This document shows, piece by piece, positions 7,084 to 7,161 of a stretch of DNA of 7,161 nt. Position 1 is the first letter of the stretch. Each line of letters starts with the position of its first letter. The DNA lies in NCBI GenBank assembly GCA_002348315.1, contig DEAW01000001.1:1-7161 (forward strand), given 5' to 3'. The translations under genes were made by a program, and so were the position numbers. The notes beneath the pieces are model-generated. The model was not told the DNA's origin, did no database searches, and was given only the letters and a program-made list of their open reading frames with translations. This DNA is from Planctomycetaceae bacterium UBA2972 (GTDB lineage: Bacteria > Planctomycetota > Planctomycetia > Pirellulales > Pirellulaceae).

Positions 7084-7161
7084 ATGAACACCCGACTACG
7101 CATAAATCGTCGTCAGGCACTTGTCACGGCAGGGGCTATTGGTTCATTCGGGCTGTCAGAA
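7084..7161 (+). CDS. N-terminus of another Tat-exported protein, cut by window edge
   Basis: Twenty-six codons are present, open to the right edge. The start reads MNTRLRINRRQALVTAG, followed by AIGSFGLSE. This is a twin-arginine-type leader: a basic n-region, an RRQALVTAG core resembling the RRxFL consensus, and then a short hydrophobic stretch. It begins 16 nt after the DUF1501 stop, so it probably belongs to the same operon. Family cannot be assigned from 26 residues. A second DUF1501 protein or a Gfo/Idh/MocA-type oxidoreductase would be common in this setting, but that is a guess from context. Confidence 0.7.
   Translation, partial: MNTRLRINRRQALVTAGAIGSFGLSE

Overview
The window looks like a piece of a planctomycete chromosome, probably from the Pirellulales/Planctomycetales and possibly marine. 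The main evidence is a large secreted protein with the planctomycete-type cytochrome c architecture (PSCyt1, PSCyt2/DUF1549, PSD1/DUF1553), followed on the same strand by a Tat-exported DUF1501 protein. This gene pair is massively expanded in planctomycetes and uncommon elsewhere. Base composition is moderate, and several starts lack a strong Shine-Dalgarno sequence, which also fits.

Layout: (1) Positions 1-1562, minus strand: a major facilitator superfamily transporter of the anion:cation symporter type. It is open for 520 codons and runs off the left edge, so its C-terminus is missing. The frame has no stop inside the window. (2) Positions 1563-1740: a short AT-rich divergent intergenic region with a perfect 12-bp palindrome. 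(3) Positions 1741-5181, plus strand: an 1146-residue exported protein with two CxxCH haem sites and a probable NPCBM-like beta-sandwich domain between its PSCyt2 and PSD1 parts. (4) Positions 5192-5677, plus strand: a small membrane protein resembling the DUF1648 family. Its likely original start and first membrane helix appear to be cut by an in-frame TAA. (5) Positions 5682-7067, plus strand: the DUF1501 protein, of alkaline-phosphatase/sulfatase-like fold. (6) Positions 7084-7161, plus strand: the first 26 codons of another protein with a twin-arginine leader, cut by the right edge.

The four plus-strand genes are tightly spaced (43 bp or less, 4 bp and 16 bp between successive frames) and are probably one transcription unit. 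A reasonable inference is an extracytoplasmic module: a haem protein with a possible glycan-binding domain works with a Tat-exported metal-dependent hydrolase-fold protein. The divergent transporter may import a small carboxylated product such as a sugar acid. The biochemical function of DUF1549/DUF1553/DUF1501 proteins is, to my knowledge, not settled, so this remains a hypothesis. I saw no RNA gene, CRISPR array, insertion sequence, phage gene or defence system. The most notable points are the broken-looking DUF1648-like gene, the large extracytoplasmic insert in the transporter, its Gln in place of a usual TM4 Glu, and the inserted beta-sandwich domain in the cytochrome protein.
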